From a virus, in the IMG/VR virus record IMGVR_UViG_3300021376_000294, positions 1-26,695 of that record: DNA of 26,695 nt. The stretch is one strand, 5' to 3'. The position numbers were made by a program, and so were the translations under genes. The notes under the pieces are model-generated. The model searched no databases, was not told where the DNA came from, and saw nothing but the letters and a program-made list of their open reading frames with translations. The first letter of the stretch is position 1, and each line of letters begins with the position of its first letter. Positions 19,154 to 26,624 of this stretch are shown here, one piece after another.

Positions 19154-20677
19154 TCACCATAATTCTATTGTTTTTACATTTGGCAAATGTCTTGAACTTC
19201 TTCCCCATTGAACTTCCGTGACTTGTGGCGCTGTACGTTGCAAACAATAGTTTACTGCCATTGTTAGCGCATCAACTTGGTCATCATTCTTTGAAGCAGG
19301 AAATAAGCTGAACTCAGACACAAAAGCATCAAGCCATCTATCGCTTGCCGGTAAGAATACGTTCCCCGCTTCTACTAATGGAACAATTGCAGATGCGCGA
19401 GCCTGCTTACTTTTTTCTGGCTTGAAACCAATCAATCCGGGAACTTTTTTCTTTGCCATTTGAAAAACGGCATAACCACTGGCGGCAAGTTCAATAATCG
19501 TTCCATCAAGGACATGTTTTTTGTACATCCTTGATATCATTGCCAAAGTACCAATCACATCAGTTTTTTCTCTAAAAAGATCAAGCACATAAAAGCTATT
19601 AACAGATTGACCAACGACAATCCCAACAACATAGTCGCTCGTGTTTGCATCGGTAAAGGTACAGTCGACTGACAGAATAATTCTGTCAAAATCGGGTATC
19701 ACAGTATCATGTTCATAATACTGCCACCAATCAGGGTTAAACATGTTACCCCCGACTGGAGCTGGTCTTTGTTGGTATAAAGCCGCAAATTCCCTTACTC
19801 CAATCGCTTCCCTGATCCTTTCATAATCTTGCGTATCGTAACGCTGTGGGCAAACGGCTTGGTCTGCCTGTTCTCTCCAGTCAGGGATGGATTCACAATG
19901 ACTAGGAAGGATAGGTCGACTACCTTTGTCTTCATATAAAGCGGGAAAATCTGCAATTGTCCAGTTTTCTCTTCCGCTTTCGGACACGTTCATTTCGTTT
20001 TCAAACAATTGTCCGATCATGTCATTTTCGGACCATCTAGTTTGAATAACAACGATTGCTCCAACTTCTGGCTCAAGACGTGTATACAAGGTTGATGCAT
20101 ACCAGTCCCAAAGCTTATCCATCATCCGTGGACTCTCTGCATCCTCTCTATTTTTGACAGGGTCATCAATAATCAGCAGGTGACCTGAACGACCAGTAAT
20201 TGCGCCTCCAACGCCTGCTGCCCATAAGCCGCCGCCACCTTGTGTACCCCAAGCGTTAACAGCCTGCTGAACAGGATCTAGTAATCCACCGCCATCTTTA
20301 AAGTATTCTCGTGCTTTACGAGAGAATCCCTGACTCAATTCAGCAGAGTAAGAAGAAATACCAACAAAACGATCTGGATGAGCTAATAGATAGGCAGCAG
20401 GAAGTAATTGTGAACTAAGGAGACTTTTGCCGGTTCTGGGTGGGACTTGCAATATTAATCTATTGCAATCGCCGTCAATAACTTTTTGTAGCTGTTGAAT
20501 TAGGGTTGCGTGGAACTTGTAAAATTTATAGTTCGGATGTACTTTTTTAATGAACTTATGAAGTACAATCCTCTCGCCAACTTCTTTTTGTTGCGTCTTC
20601 TTATCACGCAACGCCTTAAGCATGCCCTGATTTCGGGCTGATCTTTTTAAGTAATCTCTACCTAGTTTTTGTGCCAT
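19154..20677 (-). CDS. terL: Terminase large subunit
   Basis: 507 residues from ATG 20677. ATPase: Walker A QVPPRTGKS (about 78-86), Walker B LLIIDD (167-172) in LLIIDDPVKNREDA, and coupling motif VVIQTRW. C-terminal RNase H-like nuclease: D338 in ILSVDCTFTD, E396 in IIELAASGYAVF, and the terminal acidic NDDQVDALTMA around 464-474. The length is normal. TerL is the packaging motor that cuts concatemers and pumps DNA through the portal. It starts 2 bp after the small subunit stop, so they form one unit. Packaging type (cos or pac) cannot be judged by eye. Confidence 0.93.
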   Translation of the reverse strand: MAQKLGRDYLKRSARNQGMLKALRDKKTQQKEVGERIVLHKFIKKVHPNYKFYKFHATLIQQLQKVIDGDCNRLILQVPPRTGKSLLSSQLLPAAYLLAHPDRFVGISSYSAELSQGFSRKAREYFKDGGGLLDPVQQAVNAWGTQGGGGLWAAGVGGAITGRSGHLLIIDDPVKNREDAESPRMMDKLWDWYASTLYTRLEPEVGAIVVIQTRWSENDMIGQLFENEMNVSESGRENWTIADFPALYEDKGSRPILPSHCESIPDWREQADQAVCPQRYDTQDYERIREAIGVREFAALYQQRPAPVGGNMFNPDWWQYYEHDTVIPDFDRIILSVDCTFTDANTSDYVVGIVVGQSVNSFYVLDLFREKTDVIGTLAMISRMYKKHVLDGTIIELAASGYAVFQMAKKKVPGLIGFKPEKSKQARASAIVPLVEAGNVFLPASDRWLDAFVSEFSLFPASKNDDQVDALTMAVNYCLQRTAPQVTEVQWGRSSRHLPNVKTIELW

Positions 20678-20679
20678 AA

Positions 20680-21261
20680 TTATTCATCGAGACAGATGAC
20701 ATCATCATCATTAATATCTACAACTTCAACACGCTCTAGTTCTTGTTCAACTAATTGAAGCATGTCTTCAACGCCCAAGGCAGCAGCCCAGGCTTGTCTT
20801 GATTGCTCTGTAATATTTGCTGTGGCTCTTAGTAAACCGGCAACCAAAGGAAGTGGCACATCCTCACCTGATTGATGTGCCTGTTTAACACGTTTAGTCA
20901 AGACCTCAAGCAAATCCTCGGAAACATCCATCATCAAACGTGCTTGGCGTTCCGATGCATCACGGAACTCCATGATGGATTGCTTGTGTCTTTGCTCTCG
21001 GAGCTTTTCAGTATCTTTCCAGATCATTGCAACCTGCTCTTTATCCCATTGAGCAGTTCGTTTTTCCCATTGATATTTCTTTGACCAGTGCTGAATGGTG
21101 TCAAGAGTTTTTTTATACATTTCAGCAATAACAGAAAGAGACCTTTTGGGTCCCATTCTCATATACTCCTGAAATGCTCTAAACTGTTCGGCATTCTCAT
21201 GCTTACCATATCTAGGGGGTAATGTATATCCCTTCCTAAAATCGTAGCAATGAACCGCCAT
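20680..21261 (-). CDS. terS: Terminase small subunit-like protein
   Basis: 193 residues from ATG 21261. An N-terminal helix-turn-helix region (SLSVIAEMYKKTLDTIQHWS, followed by KKYQWEKRTAQWDKE) is typical of terminase small subunits that recognise the packaging site. A long central coiled coil follows (SERQARLMMDVSEDLLEVLT, KRVKQAHQSG), then an acidic C-terminus (VVDINDDDVICLDE) that may contact TerL. Position directly upstream of TerL supports the call. It begins 32 bp after ThyX. Confidence 0.8.
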   Translation of the reverse strand: MAVHCYDFRKGYTLPPRYGKHENAEQFRAFQEYMRMGPKRSLSVIAEMYKKTLDTIQHWSKKYQWEKRTAQWDKEQVAMIWKDTEKLREQRHKQSIMEFRDASERQARLMMDVSEDLLEVLTKRVKQAHQSGEDVPLPLVAGLLRATANITEQSRQAWAAALGVEDMLQLVEQELERVEVVDINDDDVICLDE

Positions 21262-21292
21262 TCCAACCTATATAAGCGCTGTAGGATACCGT

Positions 21293-21937
21293 TTAATCAG
21301 AAAAAACGGCTTCATGGATTGTAGGAAACTGTTCCTTGAATATATCAAGAATTTGTAGAGCAATTTGCCTATGCTCTAGTTGAGTTTCAATTCCACTTCT
21401 AATTTGCAAATAATGTATCCATGATCTGATGGTGCCATTCATATAAAGTCTAGTAGGTGAAGCAAGGGGCAAAATGCTTCGTGCGCATTCTTTCGCAACT
21501 CCATTGCTTACCATTTCTTTATACAGATGCTCGCTTTCTTCGAAGATTTCGCCTATGCGTCTGTAGTAGTTTGAGATAATTTCAGTGGAAAGATCATCGA
21601 TAGAGTTTTGACGATTCTTGAGATCTTGTCTCCTAAGATGCGGAATTGACGCAGAACCCAAAGACCCAACATCAGAATACCTCTGTGAGAATTCTTGAAA
21701 TGAAAATGATCTATGTCGAAGAATTTGCGGAGAAATTCCTCTCGTGGTATTAATTTCAACAACCATATTCCCCATCTCAAATGGAGACCAGTGTTGATGT
21801 TTAATTAGATACTTGATTAGTTTTACATAGTCATCATTTTGTTGGCCAGATGGATTACTGACCCTGGCACAATAAACAATTATCTTTTCTGCGTCTGGCG
21901 TAACAGAAACCAGTTTACATTCAGAAAAGTGGTTCAA
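21293..21937 (-). CDS. thyX: FAD-dependent thymidylate synthase ThyX
   Basis: 214 residues beginning at TTG 21937. It has the ThyX signature LRHRSFSFQEFSQRYSD (RHR-x7-S) plus C-terminal residues for dUMP and flavin handling (ECARSILPLASPTRLYMNGT, SGIETQLEHRQIALQILDIF). It makes dTMP from dUMP with methylene-tetrahydrofolate and NADPH, replacing ThyA. The dUMP is plausibly supplied through the phage dCTP deaminase. Start: the frame overlaps the upstream nuclease by 17 bp, and the TTG lacks a clear Shine-Dalgarno. It is last in a five-gene overlapping set that precedes terminase. Confidence 0.92.
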   Translation of the reverse strand: MNHFSECKLVSVTPDAEKIIVYCARVSNPSGQQNDDYVKLIKYLIKHQHWSPFEMGNMVVEINTTRGISPQILRHRSFSFQEFSQRYSDVGSLGSASIPHLRRQDLKNRQNSIDDLSTEIISNYYRRIGEIFEESEHLYKEMVSNGVAKECARSILPLASPTRLYMNGTIRSWIHYLQIRSGIETQLEHRQIALQILDIFKEQFPTIHEAVFSD

Positions 21938-22802
21938 GGCTTTTGGTCGTCTGATTCATTCTATCTAAGTCCAACGGGCTGTACCATTTCGGATAATTAA
22001 GATTCTTTAGGGTTGGTAAAGGTACTGGATAGTCGCCAGATTTTTTGCAATCACGCAAAAGTTGCAGGGCCAGTTGGTTTTTGAGCTTAGCTTCTTTGAG
22101 CATGAAGTCAGGCACCTCAAACAGATCTATTGTATAAGGATCATTACGTTCGATCGCAACAAAGATAAATCTAGCAGGCTTACCGTAAATGGCTTCAGCA
22201 GCAGAGGCATACCAGCCAGCCTGAAAATCATAACCAAGATCAATTGATTTACTTTGAAATTTATCAACATCAACAGAATCCGTCGTTTTTAGATCGACAA
22301 CAATAACTTCATCTTCAAGTACTAAAACCCTGTCTAGACGGGCTTTACAGCGAATATCTTCGTAATCCCAATAGATGGACACCTCATTGAATTTCCGATA
22401 ATCCTTTTGAGAAGGGTCAAACCATTCGAGTTGCCTTAGGCGTTCTGACATACCCATAACAGCATCCCATTGCCTGTACTGCCCATCATTAGCAAGGATT
22501 GTCTTCTTGCTATTTCTGTCTTTCCATTCCTTACCCTCTTTAGAAGTGAATTTAATGTCGTCTGGTTTCTTAACAAAAGATGATTCAAATATCTCATCGC
22601 CCTCTAGCACCCTGCAATGGGTAGCTGTACCAATTGTCATTACTGGACTTGGCATAAATCGCCTTTGCTTGCTTGCCAGGTAATGAGCAGGGCTGGTCAG
22701 GATATGTTTAAGGCTGGATTGATTCTCCCCGGCTTCAACACGATACTGCCTATCTGGCTGAAAATAGCAAACCTCGGCGTTACTGATCATCGACGGCACC
22801 AT
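21921..22802 (-). CDS. PD-(D/E)XK exonuclease, RecE/ExoVIII-like
   Basis: 293 residues from ATG 22802 (a second ATG at 22790). Motifs in order: LTSPAHYLASKQRRFMPSPV near the N-terminus, TIGTATHCRVLEG (family helix), CKARLDRVLVLEDEVIVVDL with the metal-binding aspartate, then KTTDSVDVDKFQ giving the D-x-K motif (VDLKTT), and a helix with YDFQAGWYASAAEAIYG. This is the pattern of phage RecE/DUF3799 nucleases that resect DNA ends for a single-strand annealing protein. The annealing partner is probably the gene at 25559-26239. It is transcribed with RusA and ThyX. The start lies about 9 nt after a -10 element. Confidence 0.85.
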   Translation of the reverse strand: MVPSMISNAEVCYFQPDRQYRVEAGENQSSLKHILTSPAHYLASKQRRFMPSPVMTIGTATHCRVLEGDEIFESSFVKKPDDIKFTSKEGKEWKDRNSKKTILANDGQYRQWDAVMGMSERLRQLEWFDPSQKDYRKFNEVSIYWDYEDIRCKARLDRVLVLEDEVIVVDLKTTDSVDVDKFQSKSIDLGYDFQAGWYASAAEAIYGKPARFIFVAIERNDPYTIDLFEVPDFMLKEAKLKNQLALQLLRDCKKSGDYPVPLPTLKNLNYPKWYSPLDLDRMNQTTKSLEPLF

Positions 22803-22810
22803 TTATTGTC

Positions 22811-22837
22811 AGTATAAGGGCTATAGTTCAGTGTCAA
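22811..22837 (-). promoter_or_regulatory. Possible promoter with a very short leader
   Basis: Minus strand: TTGACA (22832-22837), 15-base spacer, TATACT (22811-22816), inside the end of the RusA gene. Transcription would start near 22804, about two bases before the ATG at 22802, giving a nearly leaderless mRNA. The short spacer weakens the call. Confidence 0.4.
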
Positions 22838-23201
22838 TATTGTGAATGGAAATTTTTATAAAGCTTTCTTTCTCTGGCGCTTTTTGGTAGGTAATAGAAG
22901 CCGACTGAATGATTGTTGCTCGATCATCAACCCAAAGTATTTTATTACCAGTATCAAAAATAGCCCCCATGTAATTATCAATGTCGCCACGGGCAGCCCC
23001 AGCACAGGAGATGTCAACCGCTATCGGGGTTTCAATTGGTGGGCATGGCCATTGCTCTTGCATTTGCCTCGCAACTTCCTTGCGCCAGTTTTGATAGTTC
23101 TTTGGCATGAAGGTGCCATTCCTGGTAACTCTTGGCCTAGCCTTGGACATAAGCTTGACCCTAAGAATCACATCTGGATAGCTTTGCATCAGTCCGGACA
23201 T
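22821..23201 (-). CDS. rusA: RusA-family Holliday junction resolvase
   Basis: 126 residues from ATG 23201. It matches RusA: KARPRVTRNGTFMPKNYQNW (substrate-binding basic block), then DIDNYMGAIFDTGNKILWVD with D-x-D and D residues that hold the catalytic metals, and DDRATIIQSASITYQ. Length is typical. It resolves branched recombination intermediates and is commonly found in phage replication and recombination modules, as here next to the exonuclease. It overlaps the upstream gene by 13 bp and is 19 bp before the exonuclease start. Confidence 0.9.
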   Translation of the reverse strand: MSGLMQSYPDVILRVKLMSKARPRVTRNGTFMPKNYQNWRKEVARQMQEQWPCPPIETPIAVDISCAGAARGDIDNYMGAIFDTGNKILWVDDRATIIQSASITYQKAPEKESFIKISIHNIDTEL

Positions 23202-23542
23202 CTTTCTGACCAGCTATATGCTGCATCAAATAGCTTGCAAGGGTCCTCTTCAAAATATTCCCCATCAGCAGATGGCTTGGAATCGGCTAATGCAATTTTT
23301 AGCAGGATCAGATATCCAATCAGGTCTTGAATTACATCTTCATCACATGCGATCAATTCAGAACCTTTCTTAATTCGACTGAGCTTGTCATCAATTCGAA
23401 CAAGCAACTGCTCAACAGTAGAAGACTTACTGAAAATACGGGTTGGGTTTAATGCGCTATCTCCATACTTGAAATTCTTATCAAGGAGAAGTTGCTTGAT
23501 TGAATCACAGGCTTGAGCAATTTTGATGCAATTGTTGTTCAT
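23189..23542 (-). CDS. DUF1599 (Nmad1)-like protein
   Basis: 117 residues from ATG 23542. The centre reads KYGDSALNPTRIFSKSSTVE, QLLVRIDDKLSRIKKGSELI, then DEDVIQDLIGYLILLKIALA. This fits the all-alpha 'yGdS...lv.RisDKl.Ri......e.d.l.DligYl.l' pattern of DUF1599, linked to MazG-like NTP pyrophosphohydrolases and named nucleotide-modification-associated domain 1. It may act on nucleotides, but the substrate is unknown. The start overlaps the upstream stop as ATGA, which fixes it. The presence beside RusA suggests a housekeeping function in DNA metabolism. Confidence 0.65.
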   Translation of the reverse strand: MNNNCIKIAQACDSIKQLLLDKNFKYGDSALNPTRIFSKSSTVEQLLVRIDDKLSRIKKGSELIACDEDVIQDLIGYLILLKIALADSKPSADGEYFEEDPCKLFDAAYSWSERCPD

Positions 23543-23784
23543 TGATCTGTTACTGGTTTAAGGCTTCTGGCATCGTAGATTTTAACTCTTTGTCCAGACT
23601 GAATAAATTCGACACAGCATCCGTCCCGTGTGCTATTGACAACTATGGCAGCGCTCCATCCTGATCCGCGATAAACATTAACCTTTGATCCTTTACGAAG
23701 GATGGGAAGAGGATGAGGCGGTTGATTCATCCAAGCGGCGTTATCAATAGCCTTCTTTTTTGCGATGTAATTACTTGTTGCCAT
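23539..23784 (-). CDS. Small SH3/Tudor-like barrel protein (81 aa)
   Basis: 81 residues from ATG 23784. The C-terminal 55 residues read LRKGSKVNVYRGSGWSAAIV, then SGQRVKIYDARSLKPVTDQ, with a strand pattern of a small SH3/KOW/Tudor-type beta-barrel (GskV.V.rg.gW..a.Vv....). The N-terminus has basic helical residues (YIAKKKAIDNAAWMNQPPH). Nucleic-acid or protein binding is plausible. It is coupled at both ends (14 bp overlap upstream, ATGA downstream). No specific family named. Confidence 0.6.
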   Translation of the reverse strand: MATSNYIAKKKAIDNAAWMNQPPHPLPILRKGSKVNVYRGSGWSAAIVVNSTRDGCCVEFIQSGQRVKIYDARSLKPVTDQ

Positions 23785-24208
23785 AATCGCTAAGTGCTAT
23801 GGACATCTCTAACGTAAAGTGATGAGGAATTTGAGCGCCAAGACTTGACGCCCATGATATTACCTTAGGTACATTTTGATGGTAAGATCCGGGCGACAGA
23901 ACCCAGAAGTCCCTGTTTTCATTATAGCGAAGAATTTTTTCTTGGACCATTTCACCCAGAACTTCTTCTACGATAATCTCTAGTCTGGATTTCTCGAATT
24001 CAGCATCATCTGTGATTCTTAAATCATCAATCGGGCAGTGTGGGCTTATCGAGCTAACAATTTCAGAAAAGCTAACAGCACCACGATGCAGCAAGACTGC
24101 AATCACATAAGGCCTAACATTGGCGTGAGTGATCATTGGTAGATCATCAATTAATGCACCAAGGGAACCGCAATAATAGCAGTCCTCTAAATCGTAATAG
24201 CTAAACAT
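23771..24208 (-). CDS. Hypothetical protein, possible winged helix (145 aa)
   Basis: 145 residues from ATG 24208, which lies directly after the T-tract of a terminator. It has a mixed helix and strand body (VRPYVIAVLLHRGAVSFSEI, VSSISPHCPIDDLRITD, EVLGEMVQEKILRYNENRDF, WVLSPGSY) resembling a winged-helix unit with a turn and a final strand pair. It is acidic overall. Two early cysteines (DCYYCG) could bind metal. It begins the overlapping operon 24208-21293. No family recognised. Confidence 0.55.
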   Translation of the reverse strand: MFSYYDLEDCYYCGSLGALIDDLPMITHANVRPYVIAVLLHRGAVSFSEIVSSISPHCPIDDLRITDDAEFEKSRLEIIVEEVLGEMVQEKILRYNENRDFWVLSPGSYHQNVPKVISWASSLGAQIPHHFTLEMSIALSDYGNK

Positions 24209-24213
24209 AATAC

Positions 24214-24245
24214 AAACAAAAAGGGGTGAGGCTTATACCCCACCC
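24214..24245 (-). terminator. Rho-independent terminator after SSB
   Basis: Minus strand: GGGTGGGG, loop TATAAG, CCTCACCC (8-bp stem with one G-U), followed by CTTTTTGTTTG. It sits 20 bp after the SSB stop and 6 bp before the ATG of the next gene, so the operon to its left depends on readthrough or an internal promoter. Confidence 0.75.
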
Positions 24246-24265
24246 AATTGGCTACCTAAGACAGA

Positions 24266-24616
24266 TCAAAACATTGAAGAAGCTACATCAGTCTCATCTT
24301 TTGCTTTGTAAGGCATGTTTACACGCGCATCTTTGATGTCGACATAAGTGCGCCCATTGTATTCACGCATAACCTGTTGGCCATTTGCGACAATAAAATC
24401 ACCGCGTTCAATGCGCTCAGCTAGAATTTCAGCTTGCTTGCCGATCACCTGTACTTTGTAGAACTGGCCGGGCTTGGAATCGCCCTTAAAGTAAAAGTAC
24501 TCAGTGTCTCGAACACTGAACTCAAGGCTCTTAGTGCCGCTATTAAGTTCACGGAGAGTTGCGGCGGGTTCGCCTTGCTTGCATACAACCGTGCCGGAAA
24601 CCATTGTCTGTGCCAT
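24266..24616 (-). CDS. Single-stranded DNA-binding protein (SSB-like)
   Basis: 116 residues from ATG 24616, with a weak AGGGA Shine-Dalgarno; an ATG eight codons earlier is less likely. The OB-fold pattern is visible: VSGTVVCKQGEPAATLRELN, KSLEFSVRDTEYFYFKGDSK, FYKVQVIGKQAEILAERIER, GDFIVANGQQVMREYNGRTY, VDIKDARVNMPY. The C-terminus ends in an acidic tip-like segment (DETDVASSMF) of the kind that recruits other proteins. It coats ssDNA during replication and recombination. It is transcribed after the sigma factor gene (30 bp gap) and ends at a terminator. Confidence 0.85.
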   Translation of the reverse strand: MAQTMVSGTVVCKQGEPAATLRELNSGTKSLEFSVRDTEYFYFKGDSKPGQFYKVQVIGKQAEILAERIERGDFIVANGQQVMREYNGRTYVDIKDARVNMPYKAKDETDVASSMF

Positions 24617-24646
24617 GGGTGGGGTCCCTGTGATGTACACTTCAGT

Positions 24647-25435
24647 CTATGTGCTCATTGCAGTTTTGAGCTTGCCAAGCGTAGAATTCATAATTGTCCT
24701 TATTTCATGTCTATTCATCTGATATTTATTAGCAAGATCAATGATCCGGGCATTATAACAACAAACCTGAACGACGATGTCTTTATGAACAGGATCAATT
24801 TCTAGTTCAGAAAGATTGAAAATATCTTCAATAGAGTCAATCGGCTCGAGTTTATTGGTCTGTAAAGCCAGGTCGTGTCTTTCGATTTCTTCGTCTTCGG
24901 AAATTCTTGCGTAAAGCGACAAGGCAGGACTGAGAGCGTTTTGCGCCATTAGTGAACGTTCGTAGTACTGAGGGCGTTGCTCGCGCTTTTCAGTCATGTA
25001 TTTAATATCCGTTAAATATTTTTGATCTCTATGGTACTGTTCTGGCACGTAGATGAGTGATGTCAGACTATAGAGATGTCTTTGAACGTTTTGATATATC
25101 CATCCATGGGCATAAGTACTAAACCTGTAACCACGACGATAGTCATAAAGCACTGCAGCACGATACAGACCAAATACACCAGCCTGCAAAAGATCAATTG
25201 TATGAGAATCTCCAAATTTAAACAGCTTTCTTGGTGCGAGTATTCTTTTTGTGATGATCGGGATCAATTTTAAATTATGATTGACAAGTTTTTTTATTGC
25301 TCTTTGACCTTTACGCGAATCTTCGCCGTGCTCATGAATATCTCGGGAGAGCCTAATGACTTCATTTTGCGATAACACATGAAACCGTCCGGCATTATTG
25401 AGCCAAAAGAGCAAACTGTCATCGCTCGAAGACAT
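24647..25435 (-). CDS. Sigma-70 family RNA polymerase sigma factor (group 1/2-like)
   Basis: 262 residues using the ATG at 25435; a TTG at 25468 would add 11 residues. Region 1.2: LLFWLNNAGRFHVLSQNEVI. Region 2: NHNLKLIPIITKRI, HTIDLLQAGVFGLYRAAVLY, DYRRGYRFSTYAHGWIYQNV. Then a short region 3, and a C-terminal region-4-like HTH (YNARIIDLANKYQMNRHEIR). It therefore has both -10 and -35 recognition parts and looks like a compact cyanobacterial SigA-type factor. It would redirect host RNA polymerase to phage promoters. It lies after a strong terminator (25467-25491) and is followed by SSB. Confidence 0.85.
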   Translation of the reverse strand: MSSSDDSLLFWLNNAGRFHVLSQNEVIRLSRDIHEHGEDSRKGQRAIKKLVNHNLKLIPIITKRILAPRKLFKFGDSHTIDLLQAGVFGLYRAAVLYDYRRGYRFSTYAHGWIYQNVQRHLYSLTSLIYVPEQYHRDQKYLTDIKYMTEKREQRPQYYERSLMAQNALSPALSLYARISEDEEIERHDLALQTNKLEPIDSIEDIFNLSELEIDPVHKDIVVQVCCYNARIIDLANKYQMNRHEIRTIMNSTLGKLKTAMST

Positions 25436-25466
25436 ACTGTTTTCATTCAACGAAACAATGATATGC

Positions 25467-25491
25467 AAAGAAAAGGGGGCGTCAACCCCCC
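25467..25491 (-). terminator. Rho-independent terminator
   Basis: Minus strand stem GGGGG-TTGACG-CCCCC (25475-25490) followed by TTTTCTTTG. It ends the unit formed by the 133-residue gene, the annealing protein and the tiny ORF. The loop spells TTGACG, which is part of the hairpin and not a promoter. Confidence 0.8.
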
Positions 25492-25596
25492 TTAATTAAG
25501 ATTGCAGATCTCAACAATAGTCCCATCAAAGAACCTGGCGAGATTCAGGGCGAGATCGTCAATACGTTTCTTGAAATTTAGAGTTTTCAGTCTCAA
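25492..25596 (-). CDS. Tiny hypothetical ORF (34 aa)
   Basis: A TTG at 25596 opens a 34-residue frame overlapping the last 38 bases of the annealing-protein gene and ending 1 bp before the terminator hairpin. The peptide LKTLNFKKRIDDLALNLARF, FDGTIVEICNLN has a helical pattern (DLA..LA.FF.G.iv) familiar from small phage proteins. There is no convincing Shine-Dalgarno, so the start is uncertain. Low confidence. Confidence 0.35.
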   Translation of the reverse strand: MRLKTLNFKKRIDDLALNLARFFDGTIVEICNLN

Positions 25597-26239
25597 CCCA
25601 AGACTCGTCCTTTGATTTAAGGGTGTCAACGCCGATGTCAAATTTTCCAGCAATTCGGGCGACGAGAGCATCGATGGCTTCAGTGCAAAGCCCCTTCTCT
25701 GCCGCCAGCTCGCGGAAATCGGCCTCAGAGGTCTGTTTCTTCTTGGTCGAGCGTTTAGGCGAGACATCGTTCGCAGGGGCCTTGGAGGGGCTTACAGGGA
25801 CCTCTCGCGACTCCTCTACGGCATACCCGCTTTCCAGGGGCATCTTTGCCCATAATTCATATGCCAGTCCGAATTGCATAGCGGCAACCAGGCAAGCACC
25901 CCTGCGCTGCGTGTCTGTCACGTCTCGAGAAGTGATCTTCTCAAAAGGTATCGAATTATTCCGATGGTCCATGATCGCCTGCGGAACCTCGGGCGTGGTG
26001 AATCCGGAAACGTGGCGATAGCGGATCAGAAGGTAACCGCCAACTGGTGCCTGATGAACCAGGCCACCATCTGTGGAAAACACCGTTTCGCACATCCAAC
26101 CTGGGGCGTGCATTCTAAGGAGGTTCATGGTGCGAGACCAGTTGATGTAACTGGCCTTGAAGCTGCCAGACCCAATCTGCTCAACAAGGTCCTTGGTGGC
26201 AATCCCGCTCAAGTTTGGGATCTCAATGGCGTTTTGCAT
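25559..26239 (-). CDS. Single-strand annealing protein (DUF1071/Rad52-like)
   Basis: 226 residues using ATG 26239, which overlaps the upstream gene by 17 bp; the frame itself opens earlier. The order of motifs is that of DUF1071 annealing proteins: LVEQIGSGSFKASYINWSRT, TVFSTDGGLVHQAPVGGYLL, RNNSIPFEKITSRDVTDTQR, and RGACLVAAMQFGLAYELWAK, where the conserved R-x-x-V-A-x2-FGL-x3-LWA region lies. The C-terminal ~80 residues contain a lysine/serine/proline linker (SKAPANDVSPKRSTKKKQTS) and a small helical domain (ELAAEKGLCTEAIDALVARI). These proteins anneal complementary ssDNA and act with a RecE-like exonuclease; the likely partner is at 21921-22802. It is an early gene near the right edge. Confidence 0.75.
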   Translation of the reverse strand: MQNAIEIPNLSGIATKDLVEQIGSGSFKASYINWSRTMNLLRMHAPGWMCETVFSTDGGLVHQAPVGGYLLIRYRHVSGFTTPEVPQAIMDHRNNSIPFEKITSRDVTDTQRRGACLVAAMQFGLAYELWAKMPLESGYAVEESREVPVSPSKAPANDVSPKRSTKKKQTSEADFRELAAEKGLCTEAIDALVARIAGKFDIGVDTLKSKDESWVETENSKFQETY

Positions 26240-26624
26240 TGCGTTTGGCTTTTGCTTCCCGCAGTCTATGGAGTCTTTGTTGCTCGCGTTTGCAAATCTT
26301 TGCAATGTCTTGAGATGAGATCAGCCCACCCAGTAGGTCGAAGATCGCTGTCTGGCTCATCAAAAGCTCGAAGTTCAGTCGGATCACTACCTTGCCGAAC
26401 TCCTCGTTGACCGCATCGAATCGATTTTTGATCCGCTGCCTCTTCCGTCGTGCCACAGCAGCCTTGGCAGCTTTGCGGCGCCTGTTCTTCTCGTAGAGCT
26501 CCTTCCGGTGCTGCTCATGGTACCTCCGGCAGTAGCGGCGCTTGCTCTCCTGGGCATTCAGCCACGCCTCCTCGGTTTTGTACAGAAGCCTGCTTTTGGG
26601 GACTTTTTCTTCCGGTTCGCGCAT
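26223..26624 (-). CDS. Arginine-rich hypothetical protein (133 aa)
   Basis: 133 residues from ATG 26624. It is about one third Lys/Arg; the segment YCRRYHEQHRKELYEKNRRR followed by KAAKAAVARRKRQRIKNRFD resembles the basic linkers of HNH-like or zinc-binding phage proteins, but no HNH triad or cysteine pairs are seen. The middle VVIRLNFELLMSQTAIFDLL looks like a small helical globular part. Another basic helix ends it (CKREQQRLHRLREAKAKRNA). It is coupled to the annealing protein by a 17 bp overlap, so a DNA-binding accessory to recombination is plausible. Not recognised. Confidence 0.6.
   Translation of the reverse strand: MREPEEKVPKSRLLYKTEEAWLNAQESKRRYCRRYHEQHRKELYEKNRRRKAAKAAVARRKRQRIKNRFDAVNEEFGKVVIRLNFELLMSQTAIFDLLGGLISSQDIAKICKREQQRLHRLREAKAKRNAKRH

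Noticed and set aside
25874-26410. 178-codon plus-strand open frame near the right end
   Set aside because: It is antisense to the annealing-protein gene, whose conserved motifs are clear.
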